Positions 52,676 to 61,446 of a stretch of DNA of 64,000 nt are shown one piece after another. A model generated the notes under the pieces. It did not search any database. It worked only from the letters and a program-made list of their open reading frames with translations, and was not told the origin of the DNA. This DNA is from CBDFHV01 sp965247705 (GTDB lineage Bacteria; Pseudomonadota; Alphaproteobacteria; Rhodospirillales; CAMCUA01): positions 124,001 to 188,000 of the forward strand of contig CBDFHV010000080.1 of the NCBI GenBank assembly GCA_965247705.1, in the 5' to 3' direction. How positions within the stretch are numbered: the first letter of the stretch is position 1; the number at the start of each line of letters is the position of its first letter. The position numbers and the translations under genes were made by a program.

Positions 52676-53527
52676 ATGGCCCAGATGGTGACTCACCGCC
52701 CCCCGTCCAAGGACGCTGTTCCCGTCGTCTTTGATTCTCCTCACAGCGGCACCTACTACCCGCCGGACTTCGGATATGCCATCGACATCAATATTCTGCG
52801 CAAGGCGGAGGACACCTACGTCCACGAGCTTTACGGCGCCGGCCCGGATCACGGCGCCCACCTGATCGCCGCCGAGTTCCCCCGTTCCTACATCGATCCA
52901 AACCGCACCCTCGACGACATCGACGAGACCCTGATAGCGGAAGGCTGGCCCGAACCGATCCAGATGAGCCAAAAAGCCCGGGCCGGCAGCGGCCTGATCC
53001 GCCGCACTATCGGCAACGACCTTGTCCCCCTCTATGACCGCAAGCTCTCCCTGGCGGAGGTCCGAAACCGGATCGAGAACTACTGGCGCCCGTATCATGC
53101 GGCCCTGGGCGACTGCCTGGAGGCCGTTTACAAGGATCGGCGCGCCTACTGGCATATCAATTGTCATTCCATGGGATCTGTCTGGGGGCCGCCCTACGAA
53201 AAGGCGGGCCAGCCCATGGAGCACGATTTCATTCTCGGCAATCGGGACGGCCAGACGGCGGGCGCGGAATTCACCGAACTGGTGCGCAAGACCCTCGCCG
53301 ACATGGGCTACACGGTGGCCGTGAACGACGGCATGAAGGGGGTTGCGGTGGTGCAGACTTATGGCCGGCCGGCGGAGAATCGCCATAGCCTGCAGATCGA
53401 GATCCACCGCGGCCTCTACATGGACGAAGATACCTTCGAGAAAAATCACCTGTTCGAGAAGTCCCAACGGGACTTGACGACCCTGGTGGCGGCGATCTGC
53501 GACTACGCCGGCAAACAGGTCGGGTAA
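52676..53527 (+). CDS. N-formylglutamate amidohydrolase family protein
   Basis: This 283-residue protein has the FGase-family core: VVFDSPHSGTYYP, then EDTYVHELYG and YIDPNRTLDDID. The metal region is WHINCHSMGS and the late motif is LQIEIHRGLYMDE. The family removes formate from N-formylglutamate in histidine catabolism (HutG type), but many members have unknown substrates. No hut genes lie nearby. The ATG at 52676 has AAGGA 10-14 bases before it; the longer frame back to 52586 is possible. Confidence 0.85.
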   Translation: MAQMVTHRPPSKDAVPVVFDSPHSGTYYPPDFGYAIDINILRKAEDTYVHELYGAGPDHGAHLIAAEFPRSYIDPNRTLDDIDETLIAEGWPEPIQMSQKARAGSGLIRRTIGNDLVPLYDRKLSLAEVRNRIENYWRPYHAALGDCLEAVYKDRRAYWHINCHSMGSVWGPPYEKAGQPMEHDFILGNRDGQTAGAEFTELVRKTLADMGYTVAVNDGMKGVAVVQTYGRPAENRHSLQIEIHRGLYMDEDTFEKNHLFEKSQRDLTTLVAAICDYAGKQVG

Positions 53528-53555
53528 TGGTGAGCTGAAGGGGTCCGGGCGCCTA

Positions 53556-54062
53556 TTATTTCTTCAGGCGCGCCTGAAGGTCCTTGAGGTACTGGCGGTC
53601 CCGGTCGTCGAACTCGTCGGCCGCGATGTCTTCCCGATAGCCTTCCAGTTCCTCGCGGAGCTCCGCATCATCGGCCGCCTGGGCCAACAGCCGGCCGATG
53701 ATGCGAAGAGATTCGGCGTTTGATTTGGGCCCGCCCTTGCCCGTCTTCGCGGCGGGCTTGGCGACATCTTCGGCATCGTCACTGGCATCGCCATCATCGT
53801 CACTGGCATCGCCATCATCGTCGGCAATATCGTCGGCCGTGGACTCGGCGTCGTCGACTTCGTCGGCGTCGTCCTCTTCCTCGGCATCCACATCCGCAAC
53901 GTCTTCCGGCGTCGCCGGGGTGATCAGATCCTCCCACGAGGTGCCCGCCGCCGTAACCAGCTCGTGGGCTGCGCGGGCGGCGTCCAGGGCGGACGCGTCG
54001 TTCTCGGCGCCGAGGCCGTTGAGCCGTTCGATAAGGGTTGTCCGATCCAGATCCGCTTCCAT
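53556..54062 (-). CDS. Acidic low-complexity protein of unknown function
   Basis: This frame of about 168 codons has a very acidic central part rich in Asp and Glu (EEEDDADEVDDAES, then DDDGDASDDDGDASDDAED). It also has a C-terminal helical part (IGRLLAQAADDAELREELE). The acidic part is encoded by tandem repeats of about 21 bp (seen on the plus strand as CGCCATCATCGTCACTGGCAT copies near 53770-53822). The N-terminus (LIERLNGLGAENDA, then SWEDLI) looks folded. I do not recognise the family. The ATG at 54062 is chosen; 54107 is an alternative. Confidence 0.6.
   Translation of the reverse strand: MEADLDRTTLIERLNGLGAENDASALDAARAAHELVTAAGTSWEDLITPATPEDVADVDAEEEDDADEVDDAESTADDIADDDGDASDDDGDASDDAEDVAKPAAKTGKGGPKSNAESLRIIGRLLAQAADDAELREELEGYREDIAADEFDDRDRQYLKDLQARLKK
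53770..53822. repeat. 21-bp tandem repeat in the acidic-protein gene
   Basis: Two consecutive copies of CATCGCCATCATCGTCACTGG-type text code for the repeated DDDGDAS block in the minus-strand protein. Slippage-prone DNA may vary in copy number between strains. Confidence 0.7.
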
Positions 54063-54122
54063 CGTCCGCCGTTCCGTTGCCGCGCCACGGGGTTGTCGCG
54101 CCGTCATGAGGCCCGCAATCTA

Positions 54123-54180
54123 GAGCAATATCCGACCACACGGAACCGGTTCGGTTCCGTGTGGTCGGATAAAATTGCTC
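54123..54180. repeat. Long perfect palindrome with IS630-like ends
   Basis: ATCCGACC...GGAACCG (54130-54148) pairs with its exact 19-bp complement (54152-54170). Outside, GAGCAAT (54123-54129) pairs with ATTGCTC (54174-54180). The right end read inward is GAGCAATTTTAT, matching the IS630 terminus GAGCAATTTCAT at 11 of 12 bases. It could also act as a bidirectional transcription stop. Confidence 0.85.
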
Positions 54181-54193
54181 GATTCTTCAAGTG

Positions 54194-54260
54194 TTAGAGC
54201 AGCTTTATCCGACCGTGCGGATCGCCGAAGGCGATTCCATACGATCGGATGCTGCTCTAA
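54194..54260. repeat. Second palindrome with TTAGAGCAGC ends
   Basis: TTAGAGCAGC (54194-54203) pairs perfectly with GCTGCTCTAA (54251-54260). Inside are ATCCGACCGT/ACGATCGGAT (one mismatch) and ATCGCC-GAA-GGCGAT. It is the same design as the previous repeat, 14 bases away. Confidence 0.82.
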
Positions 54261-54273
54261 TCCGATCGACGCT

Positions 54274-55398
54274 TCATGCCCAGGGCTCCACCGCGTAACG
54301 GTCCACCGCTTCGTCCAGGAAGTCGAATCCGAGGCCCGGCCGGTCCGGCACCATCAATCGACCGTCGGCCATCTCGAGTTGAGTGTCCACCAGGTGGCGG
54401 AAGTTGAGCACCTGGTCATCGGGGAAGAACTCGACCAAGGCCCGCTCCGTCGGTTCGCAGGCCACCAGATGCACATGCAGATCGTGGAACCAGTGGGGGC
54501 ACATCACCACCCCGAAGCCCGCCGCCATGGCCGAGATGCGGCGATATTCGGTGACCCCACCGCAAACGCACGCGTCAGTCTGCAGGATGGCCGCCGCGTC
54601 CCGCTCCAGCAGCGCCTTGAACCGCCACCGGCCGGCCTCGATCTCGCCGGTGGCCACGGGAACGGGAGTACGCTCGGCGAGGCGGGCGTGGTTGTCGATG
54701 TCGTCGGGGCTGAAGGGCTCCTCGATCCAATAGGGATCATAGGGTTCGTAACGGGCCATGAAGCGGAGCGCCGTCGGTAGGTCCGACCAGGCATTGTTGG
54801 CGTCCAGCATCAACGCCACAGTGGGACCGATGGCCTCGCGGGCGGCTCGGATGCGTGCCTCCTCCTGATCCAGGTCCTCCCGGCCGACCTTGATCTTCAC
54901 CGCGCGGAAACCCTGTGCCACATAGCCCGCCACCTCCTCGCCCAGGTTCTCCGGGATCTTGCCGGCCAGGTAGTAGCCACCGCTGGCGTAGGCCGGCACG
55001 CTGTCGGTGCGCCGCGCGCCGATGTAGCGGGCCAAGGGGAGGCCGGCGGCTTGGGCGTTGCGGTCCCACAGCGCCGTGTCCACACACGAGATGGCCCGCA
55101 TCACCGAGCCGGCCCGGCCTTGAAGCAGGGACTCCTGATACATGGATTGCCACAAGCCCTCGACCCGGTGCGGGTCCTCGCCCACCACCAGCGGCGCCAG
55201 CAGGTCCCGCACCGCATCGGCCACCAACCCGCCGCCCCGATTGCCGGCATAGCAGAAGCCGATGCCGTGCAGCCCGTCCTCGGTCTCCACCCGCACCAGG
55301 CCGTAGAACCGGTCGGTCACCTGCCGGGTGGCGAAGGACGTGGGGTTGTCGAGGGGCACGCGGACCGTGCGCGCACGGACGGCGGAAATCTTCGTCAT
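54274..55398 (-). CDS. Enolase-superfamily (mandelate racemase/MLE) enzyme
   Basis: This 374-residue barrel enzyme has the base motif K168-x-K170 (AVKIKVGR) and metal ligands D199 (MLDANNAW), E226 (WIEEPF) and E252 (TGEIEAG). The C-terminal histidine region is CPHWFHDLHVH. It likely abstracts a proton alpha to a carboxylate, in sugar-acid dehydration or a racemase/cycloisomerase reaction. The exact substrate is unknown. The ATG at 55398 starts the conserved MTKISAVRARTVRVPLDNP. Confidence 0.88.
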   Translation of the reverse strand: MTKISAVRARTVRVPLDNPTSFATRQVTDRFYGLVRVETEDGLHGIGFCYAGNRGGGLVADAVRDLLAPLVVGEDPHRVEGLWQSMYQESLLQGRAGSVMRAISCVDTALWDRNAQAAGLPLARYIGARRTDSVPAYASGGYYLAGKIPENLGEEVAGYVAQGFRAVKIKVGREDLDQEEARIRAAREAIGPTVALMLDANNAWSDLPTALRFMARYEPYDPYWIEEPFSPDDIDNHARLAERTPVPVATGEIEAGRWRFKALLERDAAAILQTDACVCGGVTEYRRISAMAAGFGVVMCPHWFHDLHVHLVACEPTERALVEFFPDDQVLNFRHLVDTQLEMADGRLMVPDRPGLGFDFLDEAVDRYAVEPWA

Positions 55399-55558
55399 GG
55401 CCGCGTTCCAAGATAGGAAAGGCAAGGGGGTCGAATGGCCTTCATAACCCTTATGGTAGCGAGAACCCAGCCACATGGGGCCAGCGCGCTGGCCCTGCCG
55501 GCTTACCTTCGGATAGACTTCCGCCCAACCGGTTCAAGTGACGCGAGGGAGGCAAGCC

Positions 55559-56248
55559 ATGCCCGACATCACCATCAAGGCCGCCGACGGCGGCAGCTTT
55601 TCGGCCTATCTCGCCGAACCGACAACCGGCCCGGCGCCCGGAGTTGTGGTGATTCAGGAGATATTCGGCGTCAACCGGGTCATGCGCGACATCTCCGACT
55701 GGATAGCGCGCCAGGGCTATGTGGCCTTGTGCCCCGATCTGTTCTGGCGTCAGGAACCGGGAATCCAGATCACCGACCAGACGGAGGCCGAGTGGGCCCG
55801 GGCCTTCGAGCTGTTCCAGGGTTTCGACCTGGAGAAGGGCATGGCCGACCTGGACGCCACGACGGAGCATCTGAGGGGCATGGAGGCGTGCGCCGGCAAG
55901 GTAGGCGCCGTGGGGTTCTGCCTCGGCGGGCGGCTCGCCTTCCTGACCGCCACCCGCACCAAGGCCGATTGCGCCGTCGGCTACTACGGCGTCGCCCTGG
56001 ACCAGCACACGGGCGAGGTCCCGCGCTGCCCGGTGATGCTGCATGTGGCGGTGGAGGATGAATTCGTGCCCAAGGACTCCCAGGCCGCGTTCCGTGACGC
56101 CTTTGCCGGCAATTCCAAGGTGGCTCTCCACGAATACCCCGGTCAAAACCATGCCTTCGCCCGCCACGGGGGTCAGCATTACGACCAGGAGTCGGCCGAA
56201 TTGGCGAACGGGCGGACGCTGGAGTTTTTCGCCCATTACCTGCGCTGA
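55559..56248 (+). CDS. Dienelactone hydrolase family protein
   Basis: This 229-residue alpha/beta hydrolase has the catalytic cysteine C121 (VGFCLGGRLAF), a glutamate at 34 (IQEIFGVNR), an aspartate in VAVEDEFVP, and a late histidine in PGQNHAFARHG. It would hydrolyse a lactone, as carboxymethylenebutenolidase does. The ATG at 55559 follows GGGAGG. It is divergent from the enolase-superfamily gene, and the two may belong to one small catabolic unit. Confidence 0.88.
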   Translation: MPDITIKAADGGSFSAYLAEPTTGPAPGVVVIQEIFGVNRVMRDISDWIARQGYVALCPDLFWRQEPGIQITDQTEAEWARAFELFQGFDLEKGMADLDATTEHLRGMEACAGKVGAVGFCLGGRLAFLTATRTKADCAVGYYGVALDQHTGEVPRCPVMLHVAVEDEFVPKDSQAAFRDAFAGNSKVALHEYPGQNHAFARHGGQHYDQESAELANGRTLEFFAHYLR

Positions 56249-56272
56249 GGTAGTCGAGAGGGCCTAGACAAC

Positions 56273-56377
56273 ATGGCGCGAGTCGCTCACCGCGTGCCGC
56301 TCGGCGTCATCAGTTTCGGCCTCGCCGGGGTGCTGATCGCATGGTTCTACAACAAGTTCGTGGTTCTGCGCCGCTGA
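56273..56377 (+). CDS. Tiny single-helix membrane protein (34 residues)
   Basis: ATG at 56273 opens a 34-codon frame, MARVAHRVPLGVISFGLAGV onward, ending YNKFVVLRR and TGA. It has a basic start, one hydrophobic helix (about residues 10-25) and a basic end. It starts 24 bases after the dienelactone hydrolase stop. It has no clear ribosome site (AGAGGGCC upstream), so it is only a candidate. I do not recognise it. Confidence 0.4.
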   Translation: MARVAHRVPLGVISFGLAGVLIAWFYNKFVVLRR

Positions 56378-56587
56378 GTCCATTTCGTGCTAGACTTGCC
56401 GCCGCCCGTGGGGTGATTGGACTCTCGGAATGAATGGCCGTGATGGTTGTGGATTTGCCAAAGGCGTAGAGAGGGAGCGCTAAAGGACATAATTCAACAG
56501 TTCCCAAGCGAACACGACAGCCTGCGCGACGGCCGTGTCGTCGCGTCCCTGGGGGGCCAAGGGGGGGGCGATTGAGGGAGAAAGGTG

Positions 56588-57016
56588 ATGCAGGTTCAGC
56601 ACGTTCTGAAATCCAAGGGAGACCGGATGATCACCATCCGCGGCGCCGCCACTATCGCGGAGGCCGCGGCGATGTTGAAGAAGGAGCGGATCGGCGCCGT
56701 CGTGGTCACCGACGACGACGGCAAGCTGGAAGGCATCCTCTCTGAACGGGACATCGTCCGCGGCCTGCCGACGTTCGGCGCCAACCTGATGGAGAAACCG
56801 GTTGCCGACGCGATGACTCGCGAAGTGATCACCTGCTCGCCGGAAGACTCCCTTGACCAAGTGATGCGCCAGATGAGTCAAGGACGCTTTCGCCACGTGC
56901 CGGTTCTTGACGATGGCGCCTTGGCGGGCATCATCAGCATCGGTGACGTGGTGAAAAACCGCCTCCAGGAACTGGAGGCGGAAACCGAGCAACTGCAGAG
57001 CTATATCCGCGGGTAA
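56588..57016 (+). CDS. CBS-domain pair protein
   Basis: This 142-residue protein consists of two CBS domains: GAATIAEAAAMLKKERIGAVVV, then DGKLEGILSERDIVRGL, and later CSPEDSLDQVMRQMSQGRF and DGALAGIISIGDVVK. CBS pairs bind adenine nucleotides and can act as energy sensors on partner proteins. No fused effector is present. GGGAGAAAGG precedes the ATG at 56588. The role is unknown. Confidence 0.88.
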   Translation: MQVQHVLKSKGDRMITIRGAATIAEAAAMLKKERIGAVVVTDDDGKLEGILSERDIVRGLPTFGANLMEKPVADAMTREVITCSPEDSLDQVMRQMSQGRFRHVPVLDDGALAGIISIGDVVKNRLQELEAETEQLQSYIRG

Positions 57017-57025
57017 CGGATGCTT

Positions 57026-59179
57026 CTACGGCCCGCGGCGGCGTTTGCCGCCCTTCTTGCGGCCCTTGGTTCGCCGGTAGGGGTCGAGGCCGGCGCGGGT
57101 GGCGGCGGAGGGGGCGACGCCGGGCTCGGCGAGGCCCAATTCGGCGGCCTCCAGGCGGCGGATTTCGTCGCGCAGTCGGGCCGCCTCCTCGAATTCCAAC
57201 TCCCCCGCCGCGGCGCGCATGCGGGTCTCCAAGTCGACGATGTGGGCGCGCAGGCCCTTGCCCACCAAGTGGGTATCGCCACTGACACCCGTATCGACGT
57301 CCATGTAGTCCTGCTCGTAGACCGACTCGATGATGTCGGTGATGGACTTGCGGACGCTTTCGGGCGTGATGCCGTTGGCGGCGTTGTAGGCCTGCTGCTT
57401 TTCGCGCCGCCGGTTGGTCTCGTCGATGGCGTAGCGGAGTGATTCGGTCATTTTGTCGGCATAGAGCAGCACCCGGCCGTCGATGTTGCGCGCCGCCCGG
57501 CCGATGGTCTGCACCAGGCTGGTCTTGGAGCGCAGGAACCCCTCCTTGTCGGCGTCCAGGATCGCCACCAGGGCGCATTCGGGGATGTCCAGCCCCTCGC
57601 GCAGCAGGTTGATGCCCACCAGGACGTCGAAGGCGCCAAGCCTGAGGTCGCGAATGATCTCGATCCGCTCCAGGGTATCGATATCGGAATGGAGGTAGCG
57701 CACCCGCACCCCCTGTTCGTGCATATATTCCGTCAGGTCCTCGGACATGCGCTTGGTCAGGGTGGTCACCAGCACCCGTTGGCCCTTGGCGGCGCAGGCC
57801 TTCACCTCAGCCATCAGATCGTCGACCTGGGTTTCCACCGGACGGACGATGCAAAGGGGGTCGATCAGCCCGGTCGGACGCACCACCTGCTCGACGAACA
57901 CGCCGCCGGTCCGCTCGATCTCCCACGGCCCCGGGGTGGCGGAGACGAACACGGTCTCCGGCCGCATGGCGTTCCACTCCTCGAAGCGGAGCGGCCGATT
58001 GTCGACGCAAGACGGCAGGCGGAAACCGAATTCCGACAGGGTCGACTTGCGATTGAAGTCGCCCCGGAACATGCCCCCCACCTGGGGCACGGTGACGTGG
58101 GATTCGTCGACGATGAGGATTGCGTTGTCGGGCAGGTACTCGAACAGGGTGGGCGGCGGTTCTCCTGGATTGCGGCCGGTCAGATAGCGCGAATAGTTCT
58201 CGATGCCGCTGCAGAAGCCGGTGGTCTCCATCATCTCCATGTCGAAGGTTGTCCGCTCCTCCAGGCGCTGGGCCTCGAGCAGCTTGTTCTGGGCGCGCAG
58301 TTCCTCCAGCCGCGCCTTGAGCTCGACCTTGATCTTCTGCACCGCCTGCTGAAGGGTCGGGCGCGGTGTCACGTAGTGGCTGGACGGGTAGACGGTCACA
58401 GTGGGAAGGTCCGTCACCTTCTCGCCGGTCAGGGGATCGATCTCCCACAGGCCCTCCACCTCGTCGCCGAACATCGAGATGCGCCAGGCCCGGTCCTCCA
58501 GGTGGGAGGGAAAGATCTCCACCACGTCGCCCCGCACCCGGAACGTCCCGCGGTGAAAGCTGTGATCGTTGCGCCGGTACTGGAGCTCGACCAGCCGCTT
58601 CACGAGGTCGCCCCGGTCGATGGTCATCCCCGGTTCCAGGGCCACCCGCATCTGGGCATAGGTTTCCACCGCGCCGATGCCGTAGATGCAGCTCACCGAA
58701 GCGACGATGACCACGTCGTTGCGTTCCAGCAGCGAGCGGGTGGCGGCGTGGCGCATGCGGTCGATCTGTTCGTTGATGGAGGCGTCCTTCTCGATGTAGG
58801 TATCGGTGCGGGGGACGTAGGCCTCCGGCTGGTAGTAGTCGTAGTAGGAGACGAAGTACTCCACCGCGTTGTCGGGGAAGAAGGTCTTCATCTCCCCGTA
58901 CAGCTGGGCGGCCAGGGTCTTGTTGGGGGCCATGATCAGGGCCGGGCGCTGCAGCCGGGCGATGGCGTGGGCCATGGTGAAGGTCTTGCCCGAGCCGGTA
59001 ACCCCCAGCAGCACTTGGTCGCGCTCCCCCGCCCCCAGTCCGCTCACCAGTGCATCGATCGCCTGGGGCTGGTCCCCGGCGGGATTGAACTCCGACACCA
59101 GTTCGAGCGCCGGCCCGCCGGTGACGGGCGGCCGCTTCTCGGGCAGGAAGATCGTGTGTTCGGCGAAGGCGTGTTGCAT
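57026..59179 (-). CDS. uvrB: Excinuclease ABC subunit UvrB
   Basis: This 717-residue UvrB is the damage-verification helicase of nucleotide excision repair. Walker A is GVTGSGKTFTMA (about residues 58-69). The beta-hairpin region is SYYDYYQPEAYVP, where the tyrosines clamp DNA. The DEAD-type box reads IVDESHVTVPQ. The C-terminal UVR motif that binds UvrC is near residues 645-680 (ELEFEEAARLRDEI). It is longer than E. coli UvrB (673) because of an extra tail rich in Arg and Lys. The start is ATG at 59179. Confidence 0.96.
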   Translation of the reverse strand: MQHAFAEHTIFLPEKRPPVTGGPALELVSEFNPAGDQPQAIDALVSGLGAGERDQVLLGVTGSGKTFTMAHAIARLQRPALIMAPNKTLAAQLYGEMKTFFPDNAVEYFVSYYDYYQPEAYVPRTDTYIEKDASINEQIDRMRHAATRSLLERNDVVIVASVSCIYGIGAVETYAQMRVALEPGMTIDRGDLVKRLVELQYRRNDHSFHRGTFRVRGDVVEIFPSHLEDRAWRISMFGDEVEGLWEIDPLTGEKVTDLPTVTVYPSSHYVTPRPTLQQAVQKIKVELKARLEELRAQNKLLEAQRLEERTTFDMEMMETTGFCSGIENYSRYLTGRNPGEPPPTLFEYLPDNAILIVDESHVTVPQVGGMFRGDFNRKSTLSEFGFRLPSCVDNRPLRFEEWNAMRPETVFVSATPGPWEIERTGGVFVEQVVRPTGLIDPLCIVRPVETQVDDLMAEVKACAAKGQRVLVTTLTKRMSEDLTEYMHEQGVRVRYLHSDIDTLERIEIIRDLRLGAFDVLVGINLLREGLDIPECALVAILDADKEGFLRSKTSLVQTIGRAARNIDGRVLLYADKMTESLRYAIDETNRRREKQQAYNAANGITPESVRKSITDIIESVYEQDYMDVDTGVSGDTHLVGKGLRAHIVDLETRMRAAAGELEFEEAARLRDEIRRLEAAELGLAEPGVAPSAATRAGLDPYRRTKGRKKGGKRRRGP

Positions 59180-59250
59180 GGGTTGACCAACTAAGCGTTG
59201 AAGCGCTCCGCGACATTCATCGCAGCAAGACCATTCCAGAAGGCGCCACG

Positions 59251-59592
59251 CTATTTGGCATCAAGCTCTCTTTCCAGTTCCAAAATGAGAGTAGGTAAGC
59301 CGTTCTCAACAATGTCCCACAGAATGTTGAAGTTGACATCGGGATACCCATGAGCGAGCCGATCGCGCGTGCCCACGATGTCGCCCCATGGAACACCGTG
59401 CAACTTGCTTCGGCGTTCTGGCGACACAGAACGTGCAGCTTCACCGATCAACTCAATGATACGGGCGAGTGCCAGCGGAAAGAGCTCATCTTCGTCCAAC
59501 TCCTCCCGGCTCCGAGCCTCGCATATCCGCTTCGCCTGTCGCGCAAAGTCAAGCATGTGGCGTAGCCGCACGGTCTCGTCATGGCGCGTCAA
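59251..59592 (-). CDS. hepT: HEPN-domain toxin, HepT/DUF86 type
   Basis: This 113-residue HEPN protein has the ribonuclease signature R76-x4-H81 with Y83 (RDRLAHGY). Toxin members cleave RNA and are silenced by an MNT partner that adds AMP to the HEPN tyrosine. It lies directly after mntA with a 14-base overlap on the minus strand. This is the usual antitoxin-first order. Confidence 0.88.
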   Translation of the reverse strand: MTRHDETVRLRHMLDFARQAKRICEARSREELDEDELFPLALARIIELIGEAARSVSPERRSKLHGVPWGDIVGTRDRLAHGYPDVNFNILWDIVENGLPTLILELERELDAK

Positions 59593-59908
59593 AGATCACC
59601 TCCGCCTCAGCGAGAACTTCGTCACGGTAATAGCGGCTCAGGCACTGGGGAGTGTTGAGGTCAACCTTGCGATGGAGAATCTCCGACAGCTCGTCTCCCA
59701 CGGAGATGAACGCGAAGCCCGGCGTCTTTCCCGGCTTGAACTCCACCAACACGTCCACGTCGCTGTCGGGGGTGAAGTCGTCCCGGATCACCGAGCCGAA
59801 CAAAGCCAAGCGCCGGATGTGATGACGTTGGCAAAAGGCAGCGATGACGTCGCGAGGGATGGGAATGTGGGCCCGTGTTTCCATGGCCAGCAGTCTATCA
59901 CGAATCAC
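59579..59908 (-). CDS. mntA: MNT-type minimal nucleotidyltransferase antitoxin
   Basis: This 109-residue nucleotidyltransferase has the motif G38-S39 (ALFGSVIRDD) and D50-V-D52 (SDVDVLVEF), the metal-binding pair of the MNT fold. It should AMPylate HepT. The start is ATG at 59908 or at 59884 (METRAHIP). It overlaps hepT by 14 bases. This is a classical HEPN/MNT toxin-antitoxin pair placed between uvrB and the aminotransferase. Confidence 0.88.
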   Translation of the reverse strand: MIRDRLLAMETRAHIPIPRDVIAAFCQRHHIRRLALFGSVIRDDFTPDSDVDVLVEFKPGKTPGFAFISVGDELSEILHRKVDLNTPQCLSRYYRDEVLAEAEVIFDAP

Positions 59909-60081
59909 CCGAATCCGGGTCTTCGGCTACGGCCATGATCAGGTAGCGCGGGGGGCCGCCCCGGGGCCGTCGCCGCGACCGCCGATATGGCGGGACGCTT
60001 GCCAAACCGGCATCCAAGGGATATCCCACCGTCATCGGCCGCCGTGGGCTGGCCGCACCCCCTCGCATCGGAGACGTTCCC

Positions 60082-61284
60082 ATGTCCGTGCTCGCCAAGC
60101 GCCTCAGCCGCATCAAGCCGTCGCCGACCATGGCCGTGTCCCAAAAGGCCAAGGAACTGAAGGCGGCCGGCAAGGACGTCATCGGATTGGGCTCGGGCGA
60201 GCCCGACTTCGACACCCCCGACCACATCAAGGACGCGGCCAGGGCGGCCCTCGACCGGGGTCAGACCAAATACACCGAGACGGCGGGAATTGTGGAGCTT
60301 CGCGAGGCTATCGCCGACACCTTCAAGGCGCAGAACGACCTCACCTACACCGCGGCCCAGGTCACGGTGGGCTGTGGCGGCAAGCAGACCATCTACAACG
60401 GCTTGATGGCGACCCTGGACCCGGGCGACGAGGTGGTCATTCCAGCCCCCTACTGGGCCTCCTACCCGGACATGGTCCTTCTCGCCGAGGGCACGCCGGT
60501 GGCCGTGGACTGCCCCCAGGAGAACGGCTTTCGCATGCGGCCGGAAGATCTGGAAGCGGCGATCACGCCGAAGACCAAATGGCTGATCATGAACTCGCCT
60601 TCCAACCCCACCGGGGCGGCCTACACCCACGACGACATCAAGGCGCTGGCCGCGGTCTTGCTGCGCCACCCCCAGGTGTGGGTGATGACCGACGACATGT
60701 ACGAGCACCTGGTCTATGACGACTTCACCTTCCACACCATCGCCCAGGTGGAGCCGGCGCTCTACGAGCGCACCCTGACCCTGAACGGCGTTTCCAAAGC
60801 CTACTGCATGACCGGATGGCGGGTCGGCTGGGCGGCCGGCCCCATCGAGGTGATCAAGGCGATGAACGTCATTCAGTCGCAAAGCACCTCCCACACGTCG
60901 TCCATTTCCCAGGTGGCGGCGGTGGCGGCGCTGAGGGGACCCAAGGACTTCATTGCCCGCAACAACGAGGTGTTCAAGGATCGCCGCGACCTGGTGGTCT
61001 CCATGCTCAACCAGGCCGACGGACTCAACTGCCCGAAGCCGGAGGGGGCGTTCTACGTCTATCCCTCCTGCGCCGGTATGCTGGGGCGCAAGACCCCCGA
61101 CGGTTCCACTCTCGAGAACGACGAGGACGTGATCACCTACCTTCTGGAAAGCGAGGGCGTGGCCGTGGTGCATGGGGCCGCCTTCGGGCTGTCGCCCCAC
61201 TTCCGCATTTCCTACGCCACTTCGACCGATGTGCTGGAGGATGCCTGCACCCGCATCCAGCGGGCGTGCGGCGCATTGCGCTAG
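60082..61284 (+). CDS. aatA: Aspartate aminotransferase (class I, PLP-dependent)
   Basis: This 400-residue fold-type I aminotransferase has the PLP lysine K239 (NGVSKAYCMTGWRVGW) and the PLP-binding motifs GCGGKQTIYN and SPSNPTGAAYT. The early GSGEPDFDTPDHI is typical of the Rhizobium/Thermus-type Aat (subgroup Ib). It would exchange amino groups between aspartate and 2-oxoglutarate. The ATG at 60082 starts the conserved MSVLAKRLSRIKPSPT. Confidence 0.93.
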   Translation: MSVLAKRLSRIKPSPTMAVSQKAKELKAAGKDVIGLGSGEPDFDTPDHIKDAARAALDRGQTKYTETAGIVELREAIADTFKAQNDLTYTAAQVTVGCGGKQTIYNGLMATLDPGDEVVIPAPYWASYPDMVLLAEGTPVAVDCPQENGFRMRPEDLEAAITPKTKWLIMNSPSNPTGAAYTHDDIKALAAVLLRHPQVWVMTDDMYEHLVYDDFTFHTIAQVEPALYERTLTLNGVSKAYCMTGWRVGWAAGPIEVIKAMNVIQSQSTSHTSSISQVAAVAALRGPKDFIARNNEVFKDRRDLVVSMLNQADGLNCPKPEGAFYVYPSCAGMLGRKTPDGSTLENDEDVITYLLESEGVAVVHGAAFGLSPHFRISYATSTDVLEDACTRIQRACGALR

Positions 61285-61446
61285 GAACAATTTCGGCGGT
61301 CGCGGCGGCGCGTCGGCGGCAAAAGCCCAAGAACGCCTTTTCTCTTGTGATACCCGCCCCCGCCTCGATAGGTTTGGGCGTGATCGCGGGATGACGGTGA
61401 TGCCGGTTCCGCGGCGGGACCCAGGATCCAAGCCAGGGAGGCATAC

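Noticed and set aside
53770..53822. CRISPR-like array
   Set aside because: The short repeats are in-frame coding DNA for Asp/Ser-rich protein blocks, without spacers.
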